Below are positions 35,357 to 48,100 of a DNA stretch of 64,000 nt, one piece after another. The notes below the pieces were generated by a model. The model saw only the letters and a program-made list of their open reading frames with translations. It was not told where the DNA came from and searched no databases. Position 1 is the stretch's first letter. Each line of letters opens with the position of its first letter. A program made the position numbers and the translations under genes. This DNA comes from Dipylidium caninum. Its lineage: Eukaryota; Platyhelminthes; Cestoda; Cyclophyllidea; Dipylidiidae. The stretch is from positions 248,001 to 312,000 of the forward strand of contig QEYB01000936.1 in the NCBI GenBank assembly GCA_017562135.1, read 5' to 3'.

Positions 35357-38300
35357 ATGTCTGAGTTCTACGATTGTAAGTTACTGCATCTTGTACTTAC
35401 ACTGCCCTCACTTCTCTACTTCCCTAAACTATAAAGTATGCTCGTTCAAAGTGCTGCCATCCTGCTTATATGGTAGCGACGTGTTAGTCGTACAATTTCG
35501 TTCTTTTTGCACTTTAATCTTAATCGTGTCTGTAACGCCCCATTTTCCATAACTTTACTATACGGCAGCCATTAAATGATTCAGATAAATGATAGTGATT
35601 GCGTACAGTCGCGAAGGTCCTTCGGACCCTCTACGCTCTTACTAACGGACACCGACTTTCCTCATGACTCAGCACGCAATATGCCTTAAATAAACAGCTG
35701 AAATGAAATGCAATCATCAAGGAATAGTCCAAATGTTGTGGTAAACGCGAGTGGCTTCGAATTGTTTACTCCTAATACCCTATGTTTATAGGCTGTCAAC
35801 CTGGGAACCTAGTGTAATCGTAATTGTCCATTGTTCGCGTGTTTCTGTGTATGCTTGTATGTGTTTCAACCTCGTCACTCTCTCCCTGGTCCATGGTGTC
35901 CGGCTTTTTGTCATCTAAGGAAGAAGGAGTCAAGAATATTATTATCCTTACTTCATAAATCTGTCTTTTTGCTTCAACCTCTAGCCGCCACACAAACGTA
36001 CAAAGGTAAAGTGACCGTTAGTTCACCCTTTCTCCATCACTTTTAACGCAGTCTTACACAAAGGAACTGATTTCAGAATCGCACACCTTAAATCTCCTAA
36101 GTGTATGTCTTTTTCTTTCTGTGCCTGCTTCATGATATAACCACTCTTTTTTTCTTTTTCCTTCTCTAAGCAGACGAAACCTCTTGCACCAGATGTCTAC
36201 GAAGTTCGCCTCTTGCTTCCCTCCTTCTCATGATTCTCGTCTTCCTCGGAGGCGCCGCCTTCGGAGTGGGTACGATTTTCGGACGAAAGCGGCTCTACGA
36301 ATTGCTCAATGCTGAGCATCTGTAAGTGGGTGGGCTGATGGTTCTGGTTTGCACGTCGGACAGACAGAATGCTGTTGATAACCGTTGTCACTGGAAGATA
36401 TTTTGAGCACGAAGGAGGTTGAGATCCTCTTTCGCTTCCGCTCTTTGGAATTAGTGCCGAATATCCCAAAATTTTATTTGTCTAGTCCGATTTTTAGTGC
36501 CTTCCACAAACCTCTTCTTGCCTAATCCACCTGACATGATTTTTATTTCAGTCTACAAAGTGTATACAAATCATGTGTTTATGTGCAGTTATTCACTTTA
36601 TGGCTGTGTATTTTGGGCTTGCCAAATAGTGCTTGTCATTTGTGAAGTTATAAGACTTCCTCCCTTTCTCACCCTGTGTGCCTGTCGTCGGTTTCAAATC
36701 GCCCATAATAAACGGAGTCCTCACGGTCCGCATTCATCTTATACGCTTGTCGGGAACATTATGGGGGGTCGCGCTAACTTCTCGAAATAAGTTAAACAGA
36801 GTCAATTAATCTCTCTATTTTATAATTCTTCCGCCTCTGTGTCCGGCCGTCTGCGCGCCCGCCCGTCTCTCCGCGCACGCACCGCCTGATATGCTGTAGC
36901 TCGAACGGAGTATATGATTAATGTTCTTTAGTGTTATTTCTTGCCTTTTAAATGCACCGTTTCTTCAGCATCACCAAAAGCACCCACTCTGACTCTACAT
37001 TGAACAAAGTCGGTCCCGGTTCTCTCCCATCCCTACTTCACTTAATCACGTGCATGTTAATCAACGCAATTCGTGAAAACTAACAGGCCTGCTGTACGGC
37101 AAGTCAAATTCGGCTAGTTTATTCCCATCCGTGTCATCCAAGTGGCCAACTTACTACACAATCACGGGTGCACCAATCACAGCGGACAGTGGACCATCTT
37201 GCCCATTCGCCCCTCTCTCCGCTAATCACCAAATGTCTAAACATAAGCATTTCTCATCTCAATTGTTGATGTTTTCGTGTGGAGAGTTCGTCAATGTGCT
37301 GCTTGAATCTCCCGTCATTTATTTTGGCTTTTATCACATTCTACGCACTGAGCCCCTTCTCCTGACGCCTACCTCCCCCACAGAAGCCGTGGTGTAAGCT
37401 GCAAACACGAGCGGTAGTTCCTCACCTCGTGTCAGCTTGTATGCCAGCCGTAGTACACAAATACAGGTCTTGTAAACACTGAATTCGATCGAGGTTAATC
37501 TCGGCCCCGAAGTGAGAGGTTAGCATGTATTTCGTGGTGACTTTTTGCGCTTCACTGCAAAATGTTGCCATATTTTACTATTATCTACTCTTTTTAGATA
37601 GACTCGTGTTGTTTGAATTGTTAATTCCGCAGTCAGTGTTGCAATTCTGCGGCAGATTAATGTGTCGTACTTAAAACAAATGGGCTCTTAAGTGCGCAAT
37701 CGGAGGGTGGCTGCTGTGGGCGGTACGAGCTGGAGGGGCTGGGGGAGATGTCTTTCAAAGGATTCACATTGACCTCGATTACTTTCTCCTCTTTTAAACT
37801 CAGCTTCCCCTATCTCGACTACACCGTCTACGCAATTGTTGGATCGACAGGCGTCTTTGTGGTCATCGTCTACGTGGTCTGCGCCATTTCCTCGGGTTGG
37901 AATGCTAAGCGGTGCTTCGAGAGCTCAAGATCCACCAGTTGTGGACGTTGCATGAATTCCACGGTAATGTCCTTTCTTTAAGCCTTTCGTATTGAGTAAT
38001 TCGTCACTCCGGGTGCCAAAGGCGGTGTCCTTCTGTGCGAATTGGGATGCTCGCCTAGTAAAAGTGCTCCTCTTCATCCTCCTCTCGGTCTTGAGCCGCA
38101 ATTTAAGTCCGGACGGGACTTTACATTTCCGAAAATCGCACATTTGCTACCCTCCACTTTCGACGCAGTCAAATCCACTACTTCGTCTGTGCAGGTCCAA
38201 ACGCACTGGGATGTACTCCTGTACCTGTGTGTTGGCATTGGCCCCTAGGTGGGGAGTGAGTGAGGTAGTAATCACCGGAAACGCGTAAATCAGAACCGCT

Positions 38301-40451
38301 ATCGGGAGTTACGTACTATTTCAAGCGGCGTAGCATTATTTTAGAGTCCACTAGTGGACAGTGTCCTTGCATCGACGAGAGAATGGGAACGAATGAGGAA
38401 TTCAGCTTGGATATGCAATGGGGGGAGGCGGTAGTACCGAGCCCCTCCATTATATGTGGGCCGTAAATAGATCCTCCATCAACATTTAAGTCGGACCATT
38501 TAGTAAAATAATTGCTTGTGCCAAGGGGGAGAAGATAGAGAGAGAGAGACTTCCTTAGATGTGACACTAGCCAAGCTAGCTAATGATAAACCACTGATTT
38601 GATGATTGTCATTCGCGTTTGGTGACCTTTTGCACTCGACAAGGTGAATTCTTCACCGCAAGGTAGTCAGTTCGTAAAGTGAAGAAAGCTTTGTCAAGAT
38701 AATTTGTCTCATCTATTTTTGGCACCCTGATAAACAAAGCAAATTCGCCTTCTCGTAATTAGCCGACCCGTTCGTCTCAGCTAGCCCGCCTCCTCTTTAA
38801 TTCTCCTAATTTCGATGCCTCCTATTAAGTAATAGTCTGTTAATCACACTGGCGTATTTTATAAAGAGTCATTTCTTCACCGCTCTGTGTGTATGTACAT
38901 CCGCAGGGCATTGGCACATCTCATCTGTTTGAACAAATTATTTTCTGTTACTGTTACTTTTTGGGTTAGCACTAACCACTGACGGGATGGCGATCTGTCT
39001 GAGTCGAGACCTCTCACCATCCCTACTGAAAATTTTATTTCATTCTTTTTGTGTCATTTGGCGTTGCAACACCCAGAACTGGTCGAGTCGTATGCCAATT
39101 GGAGCTTTCATGTGGAAAAGTCACTTCACCACGTCTGACCTTCCATCACTTAAATACCCTCTCCTTGGCATGAGATAGCGACAAAGGATTTTCCGTCTCA
39201 TTTGTGCCGTAAGAAATAGTTAATAGAATGGTTGCTTTATTAGTGCTAGACAAATTATCTCTTCTCACTGCCTACCCCTCGTCAGAGTCAATTCCCTACA
39301 AAAAAAATAATTCCATTTCCGTTGTGAAAGTGTCTACAAAATTTATAATTATAGTCTCTATCACCCTTTTATTTTCCCTGCACGGCAGTAGTTAGCGCCT
39401 ATCGTACAATTGGGCATTGGTGCTGTGCACAGGGGAAAAACGACGGCAGGTCGTTAGTAAAGTGCATTAGCTGGGTCTCGGTCCTCTGGACGGGCTCTTT
39501 GGCGCAGGTCGCCATGGCAAATTAAGGCATGGCTTCAAGGCAAAAACATGTCTCCCGCCTAACTCACGCCTTCGTTCACTTCGTTCAACAAGACAACCAC
39601 CTGGCATCTGGGATCTCTCTTCTCAGTCGTGGATCTTCCTTAAAGACGTAACCTTCGATTCTGAGGTCGCACGAATCAGTTTTATAAGGCTTGACGTCTT
39701 ACCTTGACGGCTTGTCACTAAAAGCCTTTATCATTGTCATTTGGCTTATAGGTTCTTGTCTGCCTAGTCTTTGCGGTGATCTTCTGGGCTCTTGTCGCCT
39801 GTCTCCTGACCTATCCCCATAATGAGTGGAGCTTTACTCCTGTACAGAGACGCAGGTCCGGTTCGCTCGCTAGAAATTGAAGAACCGTTGATCAACACCG
39901 TACGTGAGGAGCCACTAGGCTCCACTGAAGTCACGCAAACACGCGCATCGCGGGTTAGTGTTTTGGACGTAGACCCGTCGGAAGTTATTGCCGAATTCTT
40001 CACCTGTGATCCCTCCAAGGTCGATCTGTCTTACTACGGTGCGATGATGCAGTTAAATTATTAATTCATTTTAAGTAGATGACACATTTGAATTCTTCCA
40101 CTCTCCTTTAGGGTTATACGATGTCTCAGGCAAGCCACTGATGCTGGATTCGGCGGAATTGAGCACACGACTTCGAAATCCTCTCATATTCATCTGTGTA
40201 GCCTTCCTCGGTTCACTTGTCACCCTTATTTCCTACGTAATTGTCCACTTAATGTTAACTACCTCTTAAACTAGCAGTTTTCGTCGGGCATTATATGCCC
40301 TACTTATGGGTTATGAGTAGCAAGTATTTGGTTCTTTCATTCACAGGTTCTGCTGACATGTGCCGCGGCGATGAATTATGCCAGACTGAGGGAGATGCGC
40401 TACTACGAGCCGTCGGTGAATGACGATGAGACAATTCGACTGCGTCATTGA
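35357..40451 (+). CDS. PLP/DM20/M6-family four-TM proteolipid
   Basis: Membrane proteolipid related to neuronal glycoprotein M6. Exons: 35357-35375, 36174-36321, 37804-37963, 39752 to 39841 or 39860, an outer-loop exon starting near 39909-39931 and ending at 40038, 40112-40236, 40347-40451. The N-terminal SCTRCLRSSPLASL matches the Cys-rich, palmitoylated start of M6/PLP, and TTACGRC of M6 is echoed by STSCGRCMNS after TM2. TM1 is LLLMILVFLGGAAFGVG, TM2 YAIVGSTGVFVVIVYVV, TM3 VLVCLVFAVIFWALVAC, TM4 FICVAFLGSLVTLISYVLL, followed by NYARL as in M6 (NWAYL). The loop between TM3 and TM4 is shorter and has fewer Cys than in vertebrates. The join after TM3 has several possible splice choices. Introns reach 1.8 kb, unlike most neighbours. 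Confidence 0.78.
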
Positions 40452-41850
40452 ATTCCCTGATTTATCACCACCTTCTTAATCGTACCTGCCCGCATTGCAA
40501 GCATCTTGACGTGTGCACATGTATTACACGTCTGCCAACAGACTGTACAGGAAAACGCTTACTTCTTTCTAGTCGCTATTTCACCTATTTTCTAAACAAT
40601 TTCCCGCATGTTTCTTCTACCCCGCCTTCCTTCCCTCATTCACAGGGGGTTGATCAACTAAATGACTAGTTTTACTTGTGACATCATCCTCTCGCCCTTG
40701 CCATCAACCCACTCTTCTTACTACTTTCCTTAGATTGTGTGTAAATAAGATGCGAATTTGTTGCGTCGCCTTCATACTTCCCAATTTGTGACAATGAAAA
40801 ATGTTCTATCTCGTCTTTGCCTCGTTCCCGCTGTCGCAGTGTGTTTGCCATTCTGTGGTAGCAGTTGAAATTACGAATTAATAACTTTAAATTCCATCTT
40901 CGGTCCACAGCCGGTTGTACTGCTGTAAGTACTACTAGTTTCACACTTCCATCAGCAATAAATGCCATTTGGGTAATAATACCCCAGAATTGGTGTAGCC
41001 AATGAGAAGATGCTGCCCACCTACACCCCCCGTCTGGCCCTACCGCCTCGGCGATATTCTCTTGTCCTGAGACGACGGAGGAGGAGACCGAAGTCTCGCT
41101 TTTACACTACGGTCCCCGCTTCTCCCTGTCAAACAGGGCAATTTTTAGTGGCGTCTCGTGGCGACAAAAACAATTTAAGGAGTCCCTTTTATGGTTCCTG
41201 TTTATTTTACGCGCTACAAGTATGTATCCATCTTACTCCTGTTGCTATAGCGGCCGAGTCATATTTGAACTACCCTACTGGGTGTGGGCACATTGGCTAA
41301 ATTAAGAGATGACATGAGCGTTGTTGTTGGGGCCTTTGTTGCTGTTGTATCGAAATGACAGTTGATTTAATTGCTAATTGGTTATGCGAACATTTCCAGT
41401 AGCACCGCATCCATCAGTTCTGCATTTAATTTCCTTTTACAGGATGTCTTGGTGCCATAGGACGAGGATGTGCATGTCAGACCGGTAGGCGTCTGCCTTC
41501 TCGAGAAATGTGGCCGCTTGCGTTGGTCAGACAGGGTGGGTGAAGGCGTCATTAGTCTTTTTCGAGTCCTCACCCTCTTTTCTAGTTTAGGGAGGAGAAC
41601 CACTTGGGAAAAACACTAATTAACCTCACTGGGGCCTACATTAACCCCTTACGAAGGCTTCGCTTAGTCTCTTGTCCAACTCGTGGGTTCGCTAGAAGTC
41701 ATTCAGGTTTCCGCGTCACTGACACACGGCGGGATTGGTTGGGTGTTATTGTAGGCTCAAATTGAATGTGCTCGGACCGTTGTAGTTTAATCGAATACCT
41801 CAATGCTGACCGAGGCACCGTGATACTGTAAAAATTCACAGTGAAGTTCA
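40452..41850. other. Intergenic region, nothing recognised
   Basis: No exon, RNA gene or repeat element supported on either strand. Confidence 0.5.
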
Positions 41851-41853
41851 TAA

Positions 41854-41859
41854 TTTATT
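41854..41859 (-). promoter_or_regulatory. AATAAA signal of the small secreted peptide gene
   Basis: TTTATT on the plus strand, 23 nt beyond the minus-strand stop at 41882; a very short 3' UTR that supports the reading frame being a real gene. Confidence 0.55.
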
Positions 41860-41881
41860 TAACGAGTGTCACTTGCGTTTT

Positions 41882-42178
41882 TTAACCATATCGCACCATA
41901 TTTCCAACTAACTGTTGTCTACTCGCCGCGATACGTTGGATGAGGTCGCGCGAGGAGCGTGAGAATTCGCCCTCCTTCAGAAAATCGGCCAGACTGCGTT
42001 CAGCCAGGAGAGAAGTCAGACGCCTCTCCACCTCGGTTTCTACCAGGGCGTCGAGAAATTGGGCCACTGTCGAGGGTGTCAACGGCTCTCCATTAATCGG
42101 TTTGGAACCAGCCTGGAGGAACGCTAAGGCGGTGAGAAGAGCCAAGACGAGGACGACCTTCTGGGTCAGGAATGTCAT
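41882..42178 (-). CDS. Candidate amidated neuropeptide precursor
   Basis: Single-exon frame of 98 residues. Residues 1-23 are a clear signal peptide (charged start, then VVLVLALLTALAFLQA), with likely cleavage after A23. The rest is hydrophilic and helix-prone. The protein ends MVRYG directly before the stop, so removal of the Gly would leave an amidated Arg-Tyr end. A dibasic Arg-Arg at 52-53 would release a 44-residue peptide (54-97). CATTGTAG lies immediately before the ATG, and AATAAA lies 23 nt past the stop. The amidated RY end recalls NPY/NPF peptides, but those genes usually carry an intron in the penultimate Arg codon, absent here; the F-x2-S-x2-R spacing also vaguely recalls secretin/GHRH-like peptides. 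Neither is convincing, and no family is assigned. Confidence 0.6.
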   Translation of the reverse strand: MTFLTQKVVLVLALLTALAFLQAGSKPINGEPLTPSTVAQFLDALVETEVERRLTSLLAERSLADFLKEGEFSRSSRDLIQRIAASRQQLVGNMVRYG

Positions 42179-45130
42179 CTACAATGCGATGAGGCACACA
42201 ATCATCTTCGACATTGAAGGTTCTATTGAAACCGGTTTTAGTCAATGGTTTCGGCAAAGGGATGTAGATAGGAGTTGCGATTGATAGAATAACGCACTTC
42301 TCTTAGTTTAACGTGTAACGTAACGATGTGAACTTTATTTAGTCCATCTTGGTCGTGACGATTTTAAAACCCCGGGCCCTCTTTATTTGAAGGTAATGGA
42401 ACGCAAGACCAATTGGCAGCGATTTGTGCACGCACAATCTCTAGCAGATTCACGAAGATGCAGCTCTTTGTCTAGGGCGAGCGGTGTTGAGCTCGGCACT
42501 TATGTCGTCGATGGCCCTACTTGGCAATTGGTTAAAGCTCATGCGACTGATGTGGACGTTTCTGTGGAACGAGTCCGCATCGATTAGACCCTCGTCCGAC
42601 TCCCCAGTCCTCAAAGATCCCTTCATATAACTTCCCTCCGGATGACCTATGCTGTGCCACTTGGGCTTAGAGGACATTTAGGGAGGTCACGATTGAGAAG
42701 ATGGACTAACCTTCCCCCATCTCACTCTTTTCCCTCCCCTCTAAAGAGGCCACTATTCCTTAACTCCATTCAAACAAACAATCCGATAACAGTTTATCAA
42801 AAGTGATAAACTTACCTTATATTTGGGTGAATTTTTTTGCTGAGCGCCTCTGAAAGGCGGATATTTAACTTCGGTACACAGTGCAATAAACACGCTAATT
42901 GGTCTACGTGGGCCAGTCAAATTTAGACTTCTTTCTTGTACCTTGACACTAAGCCAAAGATGATTGGTTGATTCAAGGCAGTTTACTATCACTTCCATAC
43001 TCGTCTACGAATTGGTTTTGTTTGTGCAATCTAAAGTGGCCTCCTTCGGGAGGTAGATCGAGAGAGATTGTCTCCTCGCTCATTTGTTAGTAGACCTTCC
43101 CCTTTAGAGGCGATGGTGCGCATTTATACGTCAATATGTCCTCCACTAACTCGAGCTGACGATATCGCGAATTTCCACTGCCTTGTGCTTCAATCTCTTC
43201 CACACCAGGATCTCAAAAACCGTCGTTATAAGTAATTCGGGGCTCCCGGCCGTTCACAACGAATTTTTACCCTGCTGGCTACATCAGTAATGTAAAAGCC
43301 GACGGTCTGGGTTATAATGGTCGAATTCTGGAAATTTATGTCAGGATGGTCGAAGTAGGAGTAATCATTGCCTTCTTTCCAATGATATCGACATTTTGCT
43401 AAATCGTCTGATTTGAATCCTACTTTCGTATTTAAGTACCGATTATTTACCGAGTGGCATGGCGTTAGAGTTCAAAAAGCATCTAGAGGCGTTCGATGAC
43501 ACTTATCCGACAAGCATGATATTACCGAACAGGCCACAATGTCATTCACCCTCTCTTCATCTCGGACTAGTTTGACAGTCGCCTTCCTTATGGAATGTTT
43601 TTTTTGCTGATAAAGTCAAGCTAGAAGGAAGATGTAGATTTGAAAATCTCTTGAAGGGGAATACTGACTACAGTCCCCCGCCCCCTCTTCTAACTACTTC
43701 TGCGTGATGTCTCTGTCACGGGAAATGTCTGAGAATGCGGCGTCAATGCCATGCTAAACTATTGGCCCTCCTGTCAGTTTGGGTTATCTCCCGGCCACCT
43801 GATGTTCGGTTCCAAACATTTGAGTAAGCGGATGGGATAGATTTAGTTTTTTTCCATCTACCCTTCACCTGTCCTAATTTTCGTACCTGCTAAGTTGCCA
43901 TGATTGCGCGATGTGGACTACGCAACATCCTCAAGAAACCGCCTTTAATCCAAGTTAGCCTAGTGTCTATAGTCATCCATTATACTCTTGTAGGTAAACT
44001 GTCTAATATATATGGCATTAAAAGTGGCCAAACAGAGAGAATGCACAAATATGACCAAATTGTCTTGCCAAGAAACACTCTCAACAGATGTCACTCATCT
44101 TGGTACAAGAAAATCGCGGCGATTATTGAAAAGTGAGAAGCTCTGAGGTTTGTTGGAGAGGGTTTTAGAAGACAGAGAGAGTCCTTTGCGGCTGTCTTCC
44201 GGGTCACTGAGGACAGACATCCACGCGACCACAACCACGAGGAGTGAAGGAAATTGTGTAGATAGGGAAAAACCAAATTTTTGGCAACATTTGTGTTTCC
44301 CATTGAGACGGGATTAGTCGTTCGTGGTTAAGTAGACCCGGGAGAAGTAAAAAGTTAAAGCGCATAATTTTGCTAAGTTATTTTCCGCCAATCTTATGGT
44401 TTGCTGAGTCATTCTATCAACGGAATTCAAGACTTAAAGTTAAGTATCCATAACCCTCAATTTTAGGATAGCGATGGTGTAAGTTAATCCAGCCTAAGGT
44501 CTGAGATTTGGTGAGCACAGGTCCGTATGACTAGGTGTCTGCATGACGTTAATTTCGTTCATGCAGAGTTGAATTGGTGTGGTGAAGTTGTTTTAGGAAG
44601 GCGTCGACAAGGAGAGTACCACCGGCGACACTGTCACCTTAATAAAACCGTGGATTGGGATGTTAGTACCTTGAGTAATTGGTTAAAAGTCTGCTGGCAG
44701 GCGTGGCTCTACACACTTTTTACGGCCACTTAGTTGCCGTGTCTGGGAAGAAGAGTGGGTGAAAGGCAAAAGATGAAATGTTTGATAATTTATGAGTTGA
44801 ACGAATCAGCCAAAAACCCAGTCGGTGATGTGTTTTGAAAAGCTTTGTTTTAAAACTCAGCGAGTGGAGAGAAGTGTATATGCCCGAAAATAACAAATTT
44901 TTATAAGATAGTTGATAGTAAGAGTCCAATTAAACTATTGTGTTTATGTTTACTTTGTGTTAACTCTTGTTTATAAAATAAAAGACAAAGTGAGCTTGCA
45001 ACCATCGGCGCAGCAAGAAATCTTTGAAATGTATGCTTTAATCATTTATTGCCGCTATTCAAATGACCTTGATTTAAAGCGTCAAATTTGACACACCACA
45101 GCGTTTTCGTTTTTCGCGCATATAATCGAT
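42179..45130. other. Intergenic region upstream of alpha-actinin
   Basis: No gene could be supported. Short frames near 42450-42677 and 43900-44300 lack splice context or recognisable composition. The part near 45130 should hold the alpha-actinin promoter. Confidence 0.5.
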
Positions 45131-48100
45131 ATGGAATATTATTACAATAACACCACTGCCTACTATCCAAATGACGCCTATTATGACACCCATATCGAAC
45201 CTGAGGAAGAGGAGGAATGGGATAGGGAGAGTTACCTGGATCCCATGTGGGAAATCCAACAAAAGAAGGTTTCCAGTCGTTTTATAAATTATTTGACTAC
45301 AGACATTTACCGCATGGTGCAACTCATACCTTCGCAAAGCGAACACAAGTATTAGTGATATAGAAAACGATTTTCGTGACGGATTAAAGCTTTTGCAACT
45401 CCTGGAAACTCTTGCTGAAGAACCTATGCCCAAGCCAGATCGGGGCAGAATGCGCTTCCACATGATTACCAATGTTAATAAGGCTTTGAAGTACATAGAA
45501 AGTAAGGGCGTACAACTCGTCTCCATAGGTGCTGAGCGTAAGTTTCTCTTTTTGAGGATTACTTTTCTCAGAAATTGTTGACGGCAATATTAAAATGACT
45601 CTGGGAATGATTTGGACAATTATTCTGCGCTTTTGCATCCAGGATATCACAGTTGAAGGTAGAATTTGCAATGATTATTTCTTATTTTCATCTTTGTCTG
45701 ACATTTTTGGCAGATAATTATTGTGGGCTTGTCCCTATGCTCATGAATGTGGTGTAATTGGTTTGATTTTAAAATTCTACAATATTATAGCTGCTCAATC
45801 TCCCTATAACTCGTCGTACTAATTTTACTTGCTGCCAGAACTTCACGCCAAAGAGGGATTGCTGCTCTGGTGTCAAAGAAAAACGGCGCCTTACAACAAT
45901 GTAAACGTTCAAAATTTTCATACAAGGTGAGTTTAACTTTTGGCCTCTTGTTCAATCACAGCCTTATGACCATTTTATACAATGAAAAAAGCGGACTTTT
46001 TTCAAATCCTCCAGTTGGAAAGATGGCCTTGCCTTTTGCGCCCTTATACATCGCCATCGTCCAGAGCTTATTGATTACGCAAAACTCTCCAAGGTTCGTC
46101 CTGCTCGTGTTAGTTTTCTGTTTAACGGCCTTTTTATTGAGTTTTTTTAACTGTGCTTCTACTATTTTGTAGGAAAATCCATTACAAAATCTAAACTATG
46201 CATTTGATGTGGCAGAGAAGTATCTCGACATTCCTAAGATGTTGGATGCGGAAGGTGGGTTTGTTGAACTCTCTTCAGAATTTCAGACCTTATTTGACCC
46301 ACCCATCTAAAAAGTTAAGCAAAAAGGTTTTTTTTCCTAAAACCTGTATGAATATATAAATCCTTTCTCAGGCAGTTTTTTCTACCTACTACGATTACAA
46401 GGGTAAGTGGAATTCGTTGTGGTGTCTGTCGTCGTTACCTCTGTCCATAGTGGCTGCGGCTTATTCATTTAAAATATCCTTTTTTATTCATTTTCCCCAC
46501 TTCCAACTTCTGCTGTATTCTTTTCACTTAGACATGGTCAATACCATTCGACCCGACGAAAGATCCGTTATGACTTACGTTGCTGCCTACTATCACGCAT
46601 TCGCTAATGCTCACAACGTACGTTCCTTGCCACCTGCACCCCTCTTGCGTACATCTTGTTTCCAACTCTCATTCCCTCGCTTTCTTCTCTTTCCTCTTTA
46701 TAACTCCAACATTCCCATTATTTCAGACCGAATCGGCGGCAAATAAGATTGCAAAAGTTCTCAAGTCCAATCAGGACACGGAAAAGTTGATGAAGGAGTA
46801 CGCGGGCCTAGGCTCAGACCTTCTACAATGGATTAACAACCAAATTCCATTTTTGGCTGTAAGATAAATTATGGTCATTTCTATAGCCGCATTAAATTTG
46901 GCGTTATGTAAACTAAGGTCCATTATCTCCCTTTATCCCCTCCGAACCTCCAGGATAAGACAACGAATGGAACATTGGCGCATGCAAAGGAGCGTCTGGC
47001 TCAGTACACGGCGTATGGAGGTTCGGCAAAACCACCTCGTGTGGAGGATAAGGCCCTTCTGGAAGGCTTAAATAATCTCATCCAGATGCGATTGAAATTG
47101 GCCCATAAGCCGGCTTTTCTGCCTCCTGTTGGACAATCGGTTGAAGAGATAAATGAGAGATGGAAGAGGATGGAAGACCTTGAAAAGGGATTTGAGGTAG
47201 GTAAGATTGCTTGGGATGACAATTTTATTCATCATTGTCATCATAATTGTTACTGCCAAACTATCCCTATATTGACATGACCTGGTTACCTAATTTGGCT
47301 ACTTGAAGAGACTGTGCATTCGTAGAATGGAAGGACACAATCCTCTGACCCCAGTACGTTCCCGGTCAGTCCCGACCTCCCCCTCATAAGGCCAACTTCT
47401 GCATGTGTAATCCGCCATAAATCAAGGGTAATATAAATGGATTTACTACTGTGTAAATGATTGGACCCTGATTCTCGTCTGGCCATAACACCACAAACTG
47501 ATGTGGTCACGGAGGAGGATATTTGTTCCAAGCGTTTTTCTGTTGACAACTGACTCATTCGTTAACTTCTAAGGGTAATTGGAAAAGAATATGAGATGGT
47601 TTCGGCGCTTGGTATGGTAGCGAGAGAAGGAATTTGGTGCAATCCTACATCTACACGCATGTTGCTCCATTCACTCGAGAGACGGTTGAGGCTGCCGTTA
47701 CTCTGTCTTTCTTACAGTGTCAATGATATGATGCGTTTAATTGCAATTTTAGATTGAGGAGAGTTACTGTGACATGGTTAAAATCTTTGCAACATGATTG
47801 TAGAACAGCCTTATAACTTCCCTATGGGCCTGTACGACCTACAGAACTATGAAGGCTCTGTTGATATACTACTCAGTGGAAGTTTTAATTCTGATCGCTT
47901 TGGCCATCTTCTTCTGACCGTCTTCTCTGAAGGTCTCGCTTTTTTCGTTATTAACGTCTTAATTGTGTTCTTTCAGGACTGGCTGCTCAACGAGATTCAA
48001 CGATTGCAACAGCTAGACTACCTGGTGAGAAAATTCAAACTCAAATGCGCCACCCACCAAGCGTGGTCAAATGACAAGGAGGTGGCGCTGAGTGTCCCTG

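Noticed and set aside
37992..38288. Extra M6-gene exon in the TM2-TM3 intron.
   Set aside because: The frame follows an acceptor-like AAAG but does not encode TM3-like sequence, and the exon at 39752 joins in phase and supplies TM3.
41882..42178. Calling the small peptide gene an NPF/NPY orthologue.
   Set aside because: Only the amidated Arg-Tyr end is shared; the family's intron in the penultimate Arg codon and the conserved core residues are not seen.
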